Below are positions 1-10,834 of a stretch of 64,000 nucleotides of DNA, piece after piece. Source of the DNA: Cranoglanis bouderius (Eukaryota > Chordata > Actinopteri > Siluriformes > Cranoglanididae); the NCBI GenBank assembly GCA_023630585.1, contig CM042566.1, forward strand, positions 17,600,254-17,664,253, written 5' to 3'. Numbering within the stretch: the stretch's first letter is position 1; each line of letters begins with the position of its first letter. The translations under genes and the position numbers were made by a program. The notes under the pieces were generated by a model. The model made no database searches and had not been told where the DNA came from. It saw nothing but the letters and a program-made list of their open reading frames with translations.

Positions 1-480
1 TGAAGCAAAGAATAGAAGTTTAATATGATAACCAGAGAGATACCGCAGAGAAAGGTTTGCTTGTCTAGATTGCTGGGAGACATTTTGGTAAATTGGGCCA
101 CAAATGTCTTTTATAGGGGGCAGGGCAAGAAGGAAAGAAGGAGGAGAAGAAGGAGGAGAGTGTTTTTTTTTTTTTTTTCCACATCTTGAAAAACCTGGTT
201 TTCTGATGCTAATGGTAGCTGAATTTTCTGTTTTCTGATGCTAATGGTAGCTGGTAGTAGGACGGATATCCAAACATTATGGAAAATTGTTTTATATGAA
301 GGAGGGGGAAAGAGTATAAATAGAGACCGAACCCAGGATAGAGCAGATCATTCCTGGGATGTCTCATTTGAATTGATCTCATGCTGCTGCTGCTGTTTCT
401 GGGCAATAAATTTGACTTTTGCTTCTCTCATTCACTGGGTTGTGAGTATTATTTCTTTATCATCTTCATCAAAGTTTTAT
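1..480 (+). repeat. LTR-like interspersed repeat, copy A
   Basis: The sequence closely matches a second copy at 28617-29062. It has a TATA box (315-320) and, about 90 bases on, a polyadenylation signal AATAAA (405-410) followed by a T-rich stretch. This promoter-then-poly(A) order is what an LTR (U3-R-U5) looks like, and the second copy has no adjoining retroviral genes, as a solo LTR would. The right border is uncertain because copy B carries a small deletion there, and I see no clear target duplication. It could instead be the 5' promoter region of the CACTA element that follows. The left end of the window may cut it. Confidence 0.5.
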
Positions 481-639
481 TGAAATTATAGTGTTTTATC
501 ATAATAACATGACTTATTCATGTTTCTTTTGATTTTTATTTATAATTATGTATTATGTATTTATTTATGTGTATTTAGCCTGCCTCTGCCATCCAGCACC
601 ACTACCACCCATGTGAAACACCCATGTAAAATGCTTTTC

Positions 640-2401
640 TTATTATTTTGAAGATGATGACAGCGATGAGCTCATGCTTTTCCTGGAGTCCAGTGAAACA
701 GAGTCTTCAGATGAACACAGTGATTATGACTATGAGCCAGACTTTGTAAAGGAGCAGCTCCTTGAACATTTGGGTTTAACAGCAGATGAAAACAACGATG
801 CAGAGGAGACAACTGGAAATAGCTCTGTGGAGTTACTTGTGAAGCTCCTATCAATGATGCTTTTAACCTGGCAAGCTGCATTTAATATATCTGATATCAC
901 AGCACTGCTTCTATGCCTACGGAAGTTTATGTGTCTCATGGGAAATATTCTCTGTGTTAATTCAATTAGCAGTTTTGCCAGTATGATTCCCAAGACTTTA
1001 CATTCACTGAGAAAATTTACTAGCATAAACAGAGACAACTTCAGTGAATATGCTGTGTGTCCCAAGTGTATGACAACATATACACTTACTGAGTCCTACC
1101 ATGTTACCAGGGATGGATCAGTAACCAGTAACACATGGATATGTTCCATTTCACACAAGACATCTGCTCTGAGAAAAAAATGTGGCTCTCTCTTAATGAC
1201 TAAGATTATAAGTTTTAAGTTTTAATGGCAAAGAATACCTCTACCCAATACGAACCTATTGCTATAAGAAAGTGGTTCAGTCTCTAGAGACCTCAGTAAA
1301 AAGACCCGGATTTTTGGAAAAGTGTGAAAAGTGGCGACACAGACAAATTCCTACTAATGTTATGGCAGGTGTATACGATGGGAAAATTTGGGCTGACTTT
1401 CAGGATGTTCATGGACAGCTTTTTCTAGCAGAACCAAACAATTTTGCCCTCATGATGAATGTTGATTGGTATAAGCCTTTCAAACATTCCCCATATTCCA
1501 TAGGGGTCATTTATCTGGTTGTTTTGAATCTACCAAGAGAGGATCATTTTAAAGAGGAAAACATGATTTTAGTTGGGTTATACCAGGGCCTATAGAGCCA
1601 AATAATAACATTAACCCCTATCTTGAGCACTTGGTTGATGAGCTTCATGAGCTATGGGAGGGTGTTGTCATAATGGACCCCTCACTCGTGGGGTGCCAAG
1701 TGTACAGAGCTGCTCTTCTGTGCCTCTCATCTAATATTCCAGCTTCCTGCAAATGTGGTGGTTTTGTGGGACATGAAGCTTTAAGAAGTCAGTTCTGTTT
1801 TAATTCATTTTGAAGTACTGTTTGAAATAATTGCATAAAAAAAAATAAGATTCATTCATTGTTGTTTTTGTGTTTTATAGGGTGTCACAAATGCCTGAAA
1901 ACATTCAAGAAGACAGCATTTGGGGGGGGGGAAACAAACTTCTCGGTTTGACCGTTCATCTTGGGTCCCATGCGCCTCTGAGGAAAACAAGCGGTATGCT
2001 AAAATGACTGAGAAGGCAACAACAAAGGCAGCTCAGAAAAGATTTGAAGCACAATATGGTGCCAGGTGGTCTGAACTTTTTCACCTGAAATATTATGATG
2101 CCATAAGATTTGTTCTTCTTGTACTTCTTGGAACAGCTAGGTTATGGATTGAGCTTTGTGTTTTAAGTACCCAAAAACTTCATGAATTACAAAGAAGAAT
2201 AGACAGTGTAAAGGTGCATCAGGATATGGGAAGGATTCCCCGCAAAATTACTTCTGGATTCAGTGGATTTACTGCTCACTAATGGAAAAACTAGACAACC
2301 ATCTATTCTCTCTTCTGTTTGATGGGACTGATTGACAGCAGACACTATAAAATGTGGTTTGACTTTGTACAAGCATGCATTATCATATGCTCAAGAGTTA
2401 A
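640..2401 (+). pseudogene. CACTA/EnSpm (tnp2-type) transposase, N-terminal and central part, decayed
   Basis: Conceptual translation in shifting frames gives an acidic N-terminus rich in D, E and S (about 650-830), a cysteine motif CPKC (about 1060), and the block VGCQVYRAALLCLSSNIPAS (about 1700-1760). A second cysteine pair GCHKC follows (about 1882), then FDRSSW. These are the order and spacing of the Transposase_21 (tnp2) family of CACTA elements, which cut and paste DNA. Frame changes occur near 1223, 1600 and 2115. A relic intron lies at about 1788-1880: the acceptor TTTTATAG is intact but the donor no longer has GT. The frame is then broken by an L2 LINE at 2402 and resumes at 4437. 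The element is inactive. CACTA terminal repeats were not identified. Confidence 0.75.
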
Positions 2402-2797
2402 AGGACAGTAGACAGTGGATGCTTATTAACTTCCTCTTATTTTATTCTGACAAGACAGAAGTATTTATACAATTCAAGCATTCATTATCATATGCTCAAG
2501 AGTTAAAGGACAGTAGACAGTGGATGCTTATTAACTTCCTCTTATTTTATTCTGACAAGACAGAAGTATTTATACAATTCAAGCATTCATTATCATATGC
2601 TCAAGAGTTAAAGGACAGTAGACAGTGGATGCTTATTAACTTCCTCTTATTTTATTCTGACAAGACAGAAGTATTTATACAATTCAAGCATTCATTATCA
2701 TATGCTCAAGAGTTAAAGGACAGTAGACAGTGGATGCTTATTAACTTCCTCTTATTTTATTCTGACAAGACAGAAGTACTTATACTAGGACCACATG
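2378..2797 (+). repeat. 105-bp tandem repeat, four units
   Basis: Four near-identical units start at 2378, 2483, 2588 and 2693, a period of exactly 105 bases (35 codons), so the frame stays open through the array. Each unit begins with CACTA-derived sequence (CATTATCATATGCTCAAGAG) and runs into L2-derived sequence encoding DSRQWMLINF. The duplication therefore arose after the L2 inserted. Unit-to-unit identity is almost complete, so the expansion is recent relative to the decay of its surroundings. Confidence 0.9.
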
Positions 2798-4437
2798 CAG
2801 GTAGAAGTAAGTTTTCTGATTACATAGTAACTCTGGATGGCCTTTCTGTTTCATCATGTGCAGCAGTAAAAGACCTTGGTGTGATTATTGACTCCAGTCT
2901 TTCATTTGACGCCCATGTAGATAATATTACTAGGATAGCCTTCTTTCATCTAAGAAATATTGCTAAGATAAGAAATATAATGTCACTACAGGATGCAAAA
3001 AAAATAGTTCATGCTTTCGTCACCTCTAGGTTGGATTATTGTAATGCCTTACTGTGGATGTTCCAGTAGGAGCATAAACAAACTCCAGTTAGTCCAGAAT
3101 GCAGCTGCAAGAGTCCTCACTAGAACCATAAGATATGACCACATCACACCTATCTTATCCACACTGCATTGGCTCCCAGTGAAATTTCACATTGATTATA
3201 AAATACTACTGTTGGCCTATAAAGCTCTAAATGGTCTCACGCCACAGTACCTAAGTGAACTTTTGGTCTTTTATGATCTGCCACACCTACTTCGATCAAA
3301 AGGTGCAGGCTATTTGTTGGTACCTCGAATAGTGAAGGCTACAGCAGGGGGAAGAGTTTTCTCTTACAAAGCCCCACAGTTATGGAACAGCCTTCCAATT
3401 AGTGTTCGGGACTCAGACACAGTCTCAGTGTTTCAGTCCAGACTGAAAACATATTTGTTTAGTCAAGCTTTTTGTGAATAGTTTTTTTCTTAGGTAAAGG
3501 AGCAGATCTAGAGGTCTCACAGGCATAGTGTGTTGTGGTGAACTGGGATGTTTGGATGCTGTCGTCCCTCCACTTTCACGCGTTCACCCAGGTTTGTTGA
3601 TGGTAGAGTGGCTGGCTGCCTTATGTCCCAGGGAGCCCTCATGTCTGTGTTACCTTCTGACTCTCCCTGTCATAGCTAGTCCTGTCGGAGTCCCTGCTTG
3701 CACTCATGCAAACTACACTGTCCTTAACCATTACGGGACAATAAGCATACCTGATGATCTCTCTCACTCTCTCTCTCTTCCTGTCGAGCTACACATGATA
3801 CTGCTGAGATACCAGTGATCCCGACCCCTTCTGCTCTCCGGACCTGCCTGATCCATCCTGATGCCCTAATTCTGGTTGGAGTTCTGATCAATTGGAAGTC
3901 ACATGCTGCTGTTGAGGATGGCCCCACCCGGTACAGCCTAAAGATCATTGAGAATACTGAGGACGGTACCACTTCAAAACCATAAAGATGGCTTTGGACC
4001 TCAATTCATAAGAACAATTATGCTATGATGGCTACGACTACAATCGCCACAAACAGTTTTGCACTCAAGTCTCCATCAGTGAACAGTGGAGAAGTTCAAC
4101 CAAACAGTCTTCATGTAAAAACTGAAATGAATTTTCCTGGTTACTCAACTGCTAGTTGACCATGTAGTACTGGTATATTTATAGAAGGGATTTATTTATT
4201 TATAATTGCACTATCCAGTGTCATCCAGATGAGGATGGGTTCCCTTTTGAGTCTGGTTCCTTCCTCATATCGTCTCAGGTAGTTTTTCCTTGCCACCGTC
4301 GCCTCTGGCTTGCTCATTGGGGATAAATTCCTACATTTAAAATCTAGATCCTGAGTTTATATATTTCTGTAAAGCTGCTTTGGAACAATGACCATTGTTA
4401 AAAGCACTATACAAATAAAATTGAATTGAATTGAGTT
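2402..4437 (+). mobile_element. 5'-truncated L2-clade LINE (3' end of RT ORF and 3' UTR)
   Basis: The translation after the tandem array carries the end of a non-LTR reverse transcriptase. Recognisable L2 motifs are SDKTEVLILGPHAG, VKDLGVIIDSSLSF, SRLDYCNALL, NKLQLVQNAAARVLTRT and RVFSYKAPQLWNSLP, ending at about 3478. One frameshift lies near 3055. The 3' UTR is about 950 bases and ends in the typical L2 tail: a CTGTAAAGCTGCTTTGGAAC stretch followed by TTGAA repeats (to 4437). The RT catalytic core is absent because of 5' truncation. It lies inside the CACTA transposase. A possible short target duplication GAGTTA flanks it (2395-2400 and 4433-4438). Confidence 0.88.
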
Positions 4438-5105
4438 ATCTCCATTATCTCCAGTTATTTCCAGACTACAAATAGCTGACAGGTATCTGCAAACATTTTT
4501 GTCCAAGTTTGTTAATCTGTATGGGCCACTGAACTGCACACCCAACATGCATCTGCATTTACATTTAAAAGATTGTATTTTAGATTATGGACCTATATAT
4601 TCATTTTGGTGCTTTTCTTTTGAGAGGAATGGAATGTTAAGGCAGTATCATAACAACAACAGAAACATTTAAGCTCAAGCCATGAGTCATTTTCAGCCGC
4701 TCCAGCTGCTTTACATGCCAATAGCTTGTGATTATAGTGCTGAATTTGTTAACATCTTGGCAAGCAAAGATGTGGGCTCATTGTCACTTAACAGTACTAC
4801 TGCCAGAGTTGAATCCTGGGGTCATAAAAAGGTTTCTTGTGATAAATGTTAAATCTCAGGCCTGTACTTTTCAGCATGTTGTTGCAAAGGTAACATGGTT
4901 GCACTCTCATCCAGACAGACATTTCTTTGGGAGGCCTGTGGAGGTATGGAGTTTAAGGGGCACACCCACTGACACTGTAGCAGCATTCCTATCTGTGGAA
5001 CATATTGCAAGCAGATGTGTACTTAGTACCACTACTGTGCAATTAAGTAAGACAAAAGAGAAGATATCAGTAGTAATACCACTTTGCACAATAGTTGATA
5101 TTTAG
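4438..5105 (+). pseudogene. CACTA/EnSpm transposase, C-terminal part (continues from 2401)
   Basis: Immediately after the L2 tail the tnp2-type reading resumes. Blocks such as YLQTFLSKFVNLYGPLNCTP, DYGPIYSFWCFSFERM and NNNRNI (about 4480-4670) match the region after the split. A C-terminal block with HPDRHFFGRPVEVWS (about 4900-4950) follows, and the last clear match ends at about 5105. Several frame changes and stops are present. Joining this to 640-2401 explains both halves as one gene interrupted by a retroposon. The catalytic state cannot be judged because the ends of the element are not defined. Confidence 0.72.
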
Positions 5106-5585
5106 GACTATTTTATCCCTGAGGATGGTTTTCATATTGACTTTTTGCTATGCACCTGTAAAATAACATTTAAACACCAAGTGTTGACATCTTATTCTTT
5201 AAGACTTATTTTATTTTTATTTTTTCAATTCTGGTTTACTACTGTAACTGTTTTTAATTGGACACTTGTTTTCATTCAGTTTCTTTTGTACCTGTACTGT
5301 AAAAAATCTCCTTAAATGAAATCCTGGAATGCTGTTTGGTTGATGTTTCTTGATTTGCTAGGTAATTGTGTTGAATGATCCATCAATCAAAGCAATTCAA
5401 AATGAATAGTCACTTGTTTGGATTTCAGATCAATGTGTATGAAATCAATGACATATGTACCAAAAACAATTCAATATGTTTAATTGATATTGTTCTACTG
5501 TAGTAAATAGTAACACTATATTCAATACATATTACAATTAAGCTTCGATATAGTTTTTTAATACATCATTTAATCATGTTTTAAA
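5106..5585. other. AT-rich stretch, nothing recognised
   Basis: No coding region, terminal repeat or known family could be supported. It may hold the 3' end of the CACTA element. Confidence 0.4.
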
Positions 5586-5855
5586 TGGACACAAGTGCAG
5601 GTTAAAGTCCTTTTATTAGAAATGGTCAAAATTATCAGAACAGTCAAAATAATAGGGACAGCAATAATCCAAATCGTGAGACAATGGCGTAGTCAAATAA
5701 CAGGCGTCAGGCAATCGGCAAACAGCATGAACGAGGCTAGGCAAGAATCTAAGACACAAGACAGAAACAGGATCTAAACTAGGAAACATAAAACAAAGTC
5801 AAACAGCTTGGCAATAGACAGGACACAAGGAATCGTAAAAGTAGTAATTTTCCCA
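5586..5855 (-). repeat. LTR-like fragment
   Basis: Read on the minus strand, this ends with an AATAAA signal (as TTTATT near 5609 on the plus strand) about 25 bases before the right end of the repeat. It has the same style as the fuller minus-strand LTR at 7072-7762: low-complexity text rich in GACAG/CAAGG, and a poly(A) signal near the end. It is cut off by the Tc1 fragment that starts at about 5860. Confidence 0.4.
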
Positions 5856-5859
5856 ATTT

Positions 5860-6745
5860 AAATTTACAAAAATACAGATCAGTCACATGGAAAAAGTAAG
5901 TACACCCTTACATTTATCACACCTTCAAATCTATAAAATTAGAATCAGGTGTGGGGTGCCAGTTATTTGAACCTACTTAGGAAGTGCAGGTGGAACCTGA
6001 CTTATTTAAACCTCTCGCATCTAGCCTCTGGTGTTCCCTTTGCTATTGAGGTGTGTGGGGTCATCATGCCAAGATCTAAAGAGTTCTATAAGGCCTTCAG
6101 AAAAAGGCTGTGGATGCCTATGAGTCTGGCAAGGGATTTAAAAAGATCTCCAAATTATTTAAAATACATCATTCCACTGTAAGGAAAATAATCTACAAAT
6201 GGTGCAGATTTCCAACAATTGCCAATTTGTCCAGGACTGGCCGTCCCAGCAAATTCAGCCCAAGAGCAGACTGTCTGATGCAAAAAGAAGTCTCCAAGAA
6301 CCACAAAATTTCATCACAGTATCTGCTAGTAAGTTTTGCAATAGTTGGTGTTAAAGTGCATGCTCCTACAATTAGACAGATTGCAAAAATTTGGCCTGCA
6401 TAGGAGACACAGGAAAAAGTCTTTGCTCTCTAAAAAGAACATTAGAGCAAGACTACAGTTTGCCAATGAGAATATGGGCAAAGACCAGGCCTTTTGGAAT
6501 AATGTGCTCTGGACAGGCGAATCAAAGATGGAGTTGTTTGGCCACAGTAACAGCAGACATGTTTGGCGCAGACAGCTTTCATTCATTCAACTATTAATTT
6601 CTGCATCATATCAAAGAGTGCTTAAAGATAATGCGAGGCCATCTGTCTGAAAGTTGAAGGTGAACCAAAAGTGGACCTTTCAAGAGGATAATGATCCTAA
6701 GCACACTAGCAAATTCACCAAGGAATTTTGTTACAATCATAAGAT
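5860..6745 (+). mobile_element. Tc1/mariner element fragment
   Basis: The left part (about 5880-6065) has the AAAGTAAGTACACCCTTACA type of Tc1 terminal region. A transposase start at 6067 (MPRSKEF) follows. The paired helix-turn-helix block runs GKGFKKISKLFKIHHSTVRK (about 6130-6190). The start of the DDE domain is seen as NNVLWTGESKMELFGH (about 6495-6550), in which the first catalytic D is replaced by G (SDES-type motif reads TGES). The frame is lost several times, and part of the catalytic domain is missing before a remnant QEDNDPKHTS at about 6685. The right terminal repeat is not present. It is dead and truncated. Confidence 0.75.
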
Positions 6746-7071
6746 ATCCAATGATAAAACACTACACTTTGTGCTTGATTCACAAAATTAAGTTGCACCA
6801 GCAAGAAAAACATTTAGTCACAGTTTTAATAAAATCTTTGTCTTAGCTTATACTGTACCTTTTATCTCTCAGCTTATTGCACTGTAAAAACAAACCTATA
6901 GAATATATTCAATAAAAGTGAGGTAACAATTTGCACTCAGTTAGTTTGGGTAGATTTCATCCTTTCATTCCCTGCGGAGCTATATTTCATACTTTTGAGT
7001 ACCTGAAATTAACAGCTATGACATACTAAACAAAATTGGGTAAAGTCTACTTAATATTTCTCAATACATTA
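6746..7071. other. Unassigned AT-rich sequence
   Basis: No gene or repeat family recognised. Confidence 0.35.
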
Positions 7072-7762
7072 CTGTTACAACACTGGAAGGAGGGAAGCAG
7101 GATGCACTCACAGGGGAAAGTTATCAGTTTATTAGGAACATTCAAAATAATACAACCTTCAAAAGAAATGGGACAGTCTAACAAAAATCCAAAAAGAAAC
7201 AAGTCAATATTCCAAGAAACAATAGGGCAGTAATTCCAAAAAGGCTAGTCAATAATCAAAAACACTCACAAGGCAAAAATCCAGGAAGCCACGAGACAAT
7301 AATCTGAAATCTAGGGAACACGAGGAGAACTATGACATGGAGGAATCTTCCAAGAAGTCACGAGGCATGAATCCAACATCCAGGGAACGCCTGGTAAACA
7401 AAAAACATAGAAATATCTACGATTCTTAATCTATGCTTCATCGCTACTTTTAGTTACATTTAGATACACATAGTTATCAAGAATCACTTTCCGTGACATT
7501 GCGTTCCATGTGGCTAATACTCCACAACAACACAGACACAGACAGGGGCTTAAGTAACACGGGTAATTCAAAGCAAACACAATCAAAACACACAACACCT
7601 GGAAATAATAATCAGACAATAACGGGAGAACCAATGACAGAACATGGGCGGATACAGGACATGAATCAAAACCAAACGGACCAATAAGGAAGCGGGGGCA
7701 GAGATCTGATGCAAAACAAAAACAAAAGTGCACATGGCAAAGTAAACAAAACCAGAGTACAT
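7072..7762 (-). repeat. Solo LTR (minus strand)
   Basis: The plus-strand text runs from TGTTACAACACTGG to CCAGAGTACA, so the minus strand begins TGTACTCTGG and ends GTAACA, fitting the TG...CA rule. Near its minus-strand end is a poly(A) signal (CCTAATAAACTGATAAC, plus coordinates about 7120-7137). The minus-strand 5' part contains CCAAT-like and GCCCCTG promoter-style text common in teleost gypsy/ERV LTRs. No internal retroviral genes adjoin it, and no target duplication is obvious. Confidence 0.5.
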
Positions 7763-8050
7763 GAATGAGTCCGGAGATTTTTTATGAATCGCACTGGAAT
7801 GCGCTCAGTGGAATGCGGAACTGCGCTACTCTGCTAGCCTCCGCTAGCAGCGCAGCGAGGGGGAGATACTAACAATTACACAGCTAATTACTTATAACAA
7901 TTGAGTAATAATAACTCTATTGTTAGCAGGCAACAGTTAATCTACTTAATTATTATTATTAATAATAAGTCAATAGAAGTAATTAAACATTACTTATTCA
8001 GAGATGGTTACCTAAAAATGGCCAGACACAGGATATCTCATCTATTACTT
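7763..8050. other. Unassigned sequence with short palindromes
   Basis: A CpG-containing patch (7790-7865) is followed by AT-rich text. The segment GCTAGCCTCCGCTAGC (about 7832-7847) repeats a GCTAGC hexamer. Nothing further can be supported. Confidence 0.3.
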
Positions 8051-8610
8051 TTTATTGATCAAATAACAAACATTTCATTTTAACATTTAAACTAACAAAA
8101 TAACTACAAAAGAGCCCTCTTACATTCATATCACTCATGTTACATACAATTTCAACACTTCCCCATTTAAAAATAATGGGAAGTCAGAATATACATTAAA
8201 AGCAACATTCTTAAATGCTGTCTCACATTTTGTCATTGAAATGGACTGACATACTATATGAATACAAACATTTCATTGTTTTGTTTTGTTTTTGTTTTTT
8301 TTTAAAAACACAACACTAATTAATGCAGGTACAAAAGAACCCTTATACATTCAATTTCAAGTGACACAACAAATCACTCACAACTTCTTAAAAACTTCCC
8401 ATTCAAAAATAAGCCAGTCTTCATGGGATGAAACAATCTGTGGTTGAACTTACAGTTGACATTTCAAACAATAAGAAACTGCGATGTAATGTGTGGCTGA
8501 TCTCATTTACCTCAATGGACTGACATGCTATATGGGTACAAACATTTCATTTTTTAAACACAGAAACTGAATGTATAAGGGTTCTTTCTTATCTACATTA
8601 ATTAGTGTTA
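8050..8610. repeat. Repeat with internal direct and inverted copies
   Basis: A segment beginning GGACTGACATACTATATGAA (about 8242) recurs at about 8517. The block CTAATTAATGCAGGTACAAA (about 8318) has a reverse-complement partner at about 8570-8608. This mixture suggests a degenerate inverted-repeat, non-autonomous element. No coding capacity was seen. Confidence 0.45.
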
Positions 8611-8611
8611 A

Positions 8612-8870
8612 ATGGATAGTTCACCCAAATGAAAATTCTGTCATCATTTACTCACCCTTATGTTGTTCCAAACCTGTATGAGTTTCTTTATTCTGATGAA
8701 CTAAAAAGAAGATATTTTGAAGAATGTTGATAAACAGACAGTTAACATTAACCATTGACTCCATAGTAGGAAAAAAAATACTATGGAAGTCAATGGCTAT
8801 CGCCAACTGTCTGGTTACCAACATTCTTCAAAATATCTTCTTTTTAGTTCAACAGAAGATTAGTTCAACT
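8612..8870. mobile_element. Fold-back MITE common in teleost genomes
   Basis: It starts with ATGGATAGTTCACCCAAATG and reads through CTCACCCTTATGTTGTTCCA, text I recognise as a very common cyprinid/teleost interspersed repeat. The central part is a long inverted repeat. The arm at about 8690-8768 (GAAGATATTTTGAAGAATGT ...) pairs with the arm at about 8784-8865 around a poly-A loop. It is non-coding. The superfamily was not assigned. Confidence 0.7.
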
Positions 8871-9546
8871 TTTTTCCCCTAAAATTATCCTAAAATGCAA
8901 TTTGTATGCTAAAATTCTACTAAAATGCTCACAAAATAAACAAACAATTGCATGAAATTCAGGTGACAATGTAAGAATTGGAGTTTATGCATTTTCTTAC
9001 AAATCTCTCGGCCATCTGGGAAGACAGGAGTCCCACTGCTTTCCATTTGAAAAGCTGTAAAAGAGCAAAAAGTGTGTTGGTTAGTTGTTAGCTACAAAAT
9101 ATGGACAAATGCCTTTGGGCTTCAACCGAGAAATTTCGTTACAGAATCTCAAATTGTGATAAACAAAATGGCGCTGTAGACTCACCAGGAAAATCTAGCT
9201 AACTTGCAAATATTTATTTTCCAGCCTTTAGCATCTCACTGCCATTTTTTTTTTTTTTGCAAAACCTAATTAAGTCAACCAACATTACACAGATGGTGGA
9301 AAGCATTACAACCTACTGTAAACCCCATCCTCTATTTTTGTCACATCAACCTTGTGAAGAACTTTTGGCCTTGACATTACTGAGCTAGCTAAGTTCCTTT
9401 AGCCACTGCCTGTCTGTACCTGTTAACGAGCATTAACGTTAAACCATCCTCCTAATGCTAATTACTACAGCTTGCCTTTTCCAAAACACTTGCCAAATGT
9501 AAGTAACATTAACCCACTCTCTGTATTACATCATGGTGAACAGCTG
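8871..9546. other. Unassigned sequence
   Basis: Mixed-composition sequence with no convincing gene. One patch (about 9110-9190) includes AAAATGGCGCTGTAGACTCA, but no exon structure can be supported. Confidence 0.3.
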
Positions 9547-9548
9547 TA

Positions 9549-10832
9549 CAGGTGCATCTCAATAAATTAAAATGTCGTGAAAAAGTTCATTTATTTCAGT
9601 AATTCAACTCAAATTGTGAAACTCGTGTATTAAATAAATTCAATGCACACAGACTGAAGTAGTTTAAGTCTTTGGTTCTTTTAATTGTGATGATTTTGGT
9701 TTACATTTGACAAAAACTCATCAATTCACTATCTCAACAAATTAGAATATGGTGACATGCCAATCAGCTAATCAACTCAAAACACCTGCAAAGGTTTCCT
9801 GAGCCTTCAAAATGGTCTCTCAGTTTGGTTCACTAGGTAAGCCACAAACATTCATTGCCAGAGAAGCTGGCTGTTCACAGAGTGCTGTATCCAAGCACGT
9901 TAACAGAAAGTTGAGTGGAAGGAAAAAGTGAGCAAGAAAAAGATGCACAACCAACCGAGAGAACCGCAGCCTTATGAGGATTGTCAAGCAAAATCGATTC
10001 AAGAATTTGAGTGAACTTCACAAGGAATGGACTGAGGCTGGGGTCAAGGCATCAAGAGCCACCACAAACAGACGTGTCAAGGAATTTGGCTACAGTTGTC
10101 GTATTCCTCTTGTTAAGCCACTCCTGAACCACAGACAACATCAGAGGCATCTTACCTGGGCTAAGGAGAAGAAGAACTGGACTGTTGCCCAGTGGTCCAA
10201 AGTCCTTTTTTCAGATGAGAGCAAGTTTTGTATTTCATTTGGAAACCAAGGTCCTAGAGTCTGGAGGAAGGGTGGAGAAGCTCATAGCCCAAGTTGCTTG
10301 AAGTCCAGTGTTAAGTTTCCACAATCTGTGCTTGACTGGCCAGCAAACTCACCAGACCTGAACCCCATAGAGAATCTATGGGGTATTGTCAAGAGGAAAA
10401 TGAGAAACAGGAGACCAAAAAATGCAGATGAGCTGAAGGCCACTGTCAAAGAAACCTGGGCTTCCATACCACCGTGCCACAAACTGATCACCTCCATGCC
10501 GCGCTGAATTGAGGCAGTAACTAAAGCAAAAGGAGCCCCTACCAAGTATTGAGTACATGTACAGTAAATGAACATACTTTCCAGAAGGCCAACAATTCAC
10601 TAAAAATGTTTTTTTTATTGGTCTTATGAAATATTCTAATTAGTTGAGATAGTGAATTGGTGGGTTTTTGTTAAATGTGAGCCAAAATCATCACAATTAA
10701 AAGAACCAAAGACTTAAACTACTTCAGTCTGTGTGCATTGAATTTATTTAATACATGAGTTTCACAATTTGAGTTGAATTACTGAAATAAATGAACTTTT
10801 CCACGACATTTTAATTTATTGAGATGCACCTG
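9549..10832 (+). mobile_element. Tc1/mariner element, copy A
   Basis: The terminal inverted repeat starts CAGGTGCATCTCAATAAATT and its reverse complement closes the element at 10832. Both repeats extend about 200 bases. The left flank is TA, the Tc1 target; on the right the first two bases are TG rather than TA. It is the same family as copy B (47170-48677, minus strand) but about 220 bp shorter because of an internal deletion in the transposase. See the transposase entry. Confidence 0.92.
9812..10552 (+). pseudogene. Tc1 transposase, copy A (deleted DDE core)
   Basis: It starts at the ATG giving MVSQFGSLGK. The N-terminal helix-turn-helix domain is recognisable (SQSAVSKHVNRKLSGRKK). An in-frame TGA lies at 9930-9932 where copy B has a cysteine codon. 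The first catalytic Asp is present (VLFSDESKF, about 10205-10230), as is the third acidic motif SPDLNPIENLWG (about 10350-10385). The segment between VKFPQS and VLDWPANS is missing; in copy B it holds the second Asp (QQDLAPAHT). The protein therefore cannot be catalytic. A second stop follows MPR (10505-10507). It would bind TIRs and cut DNA if intact; here it is dead. Confidence 0.88.
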
Positions 10833-10834
10833 TG

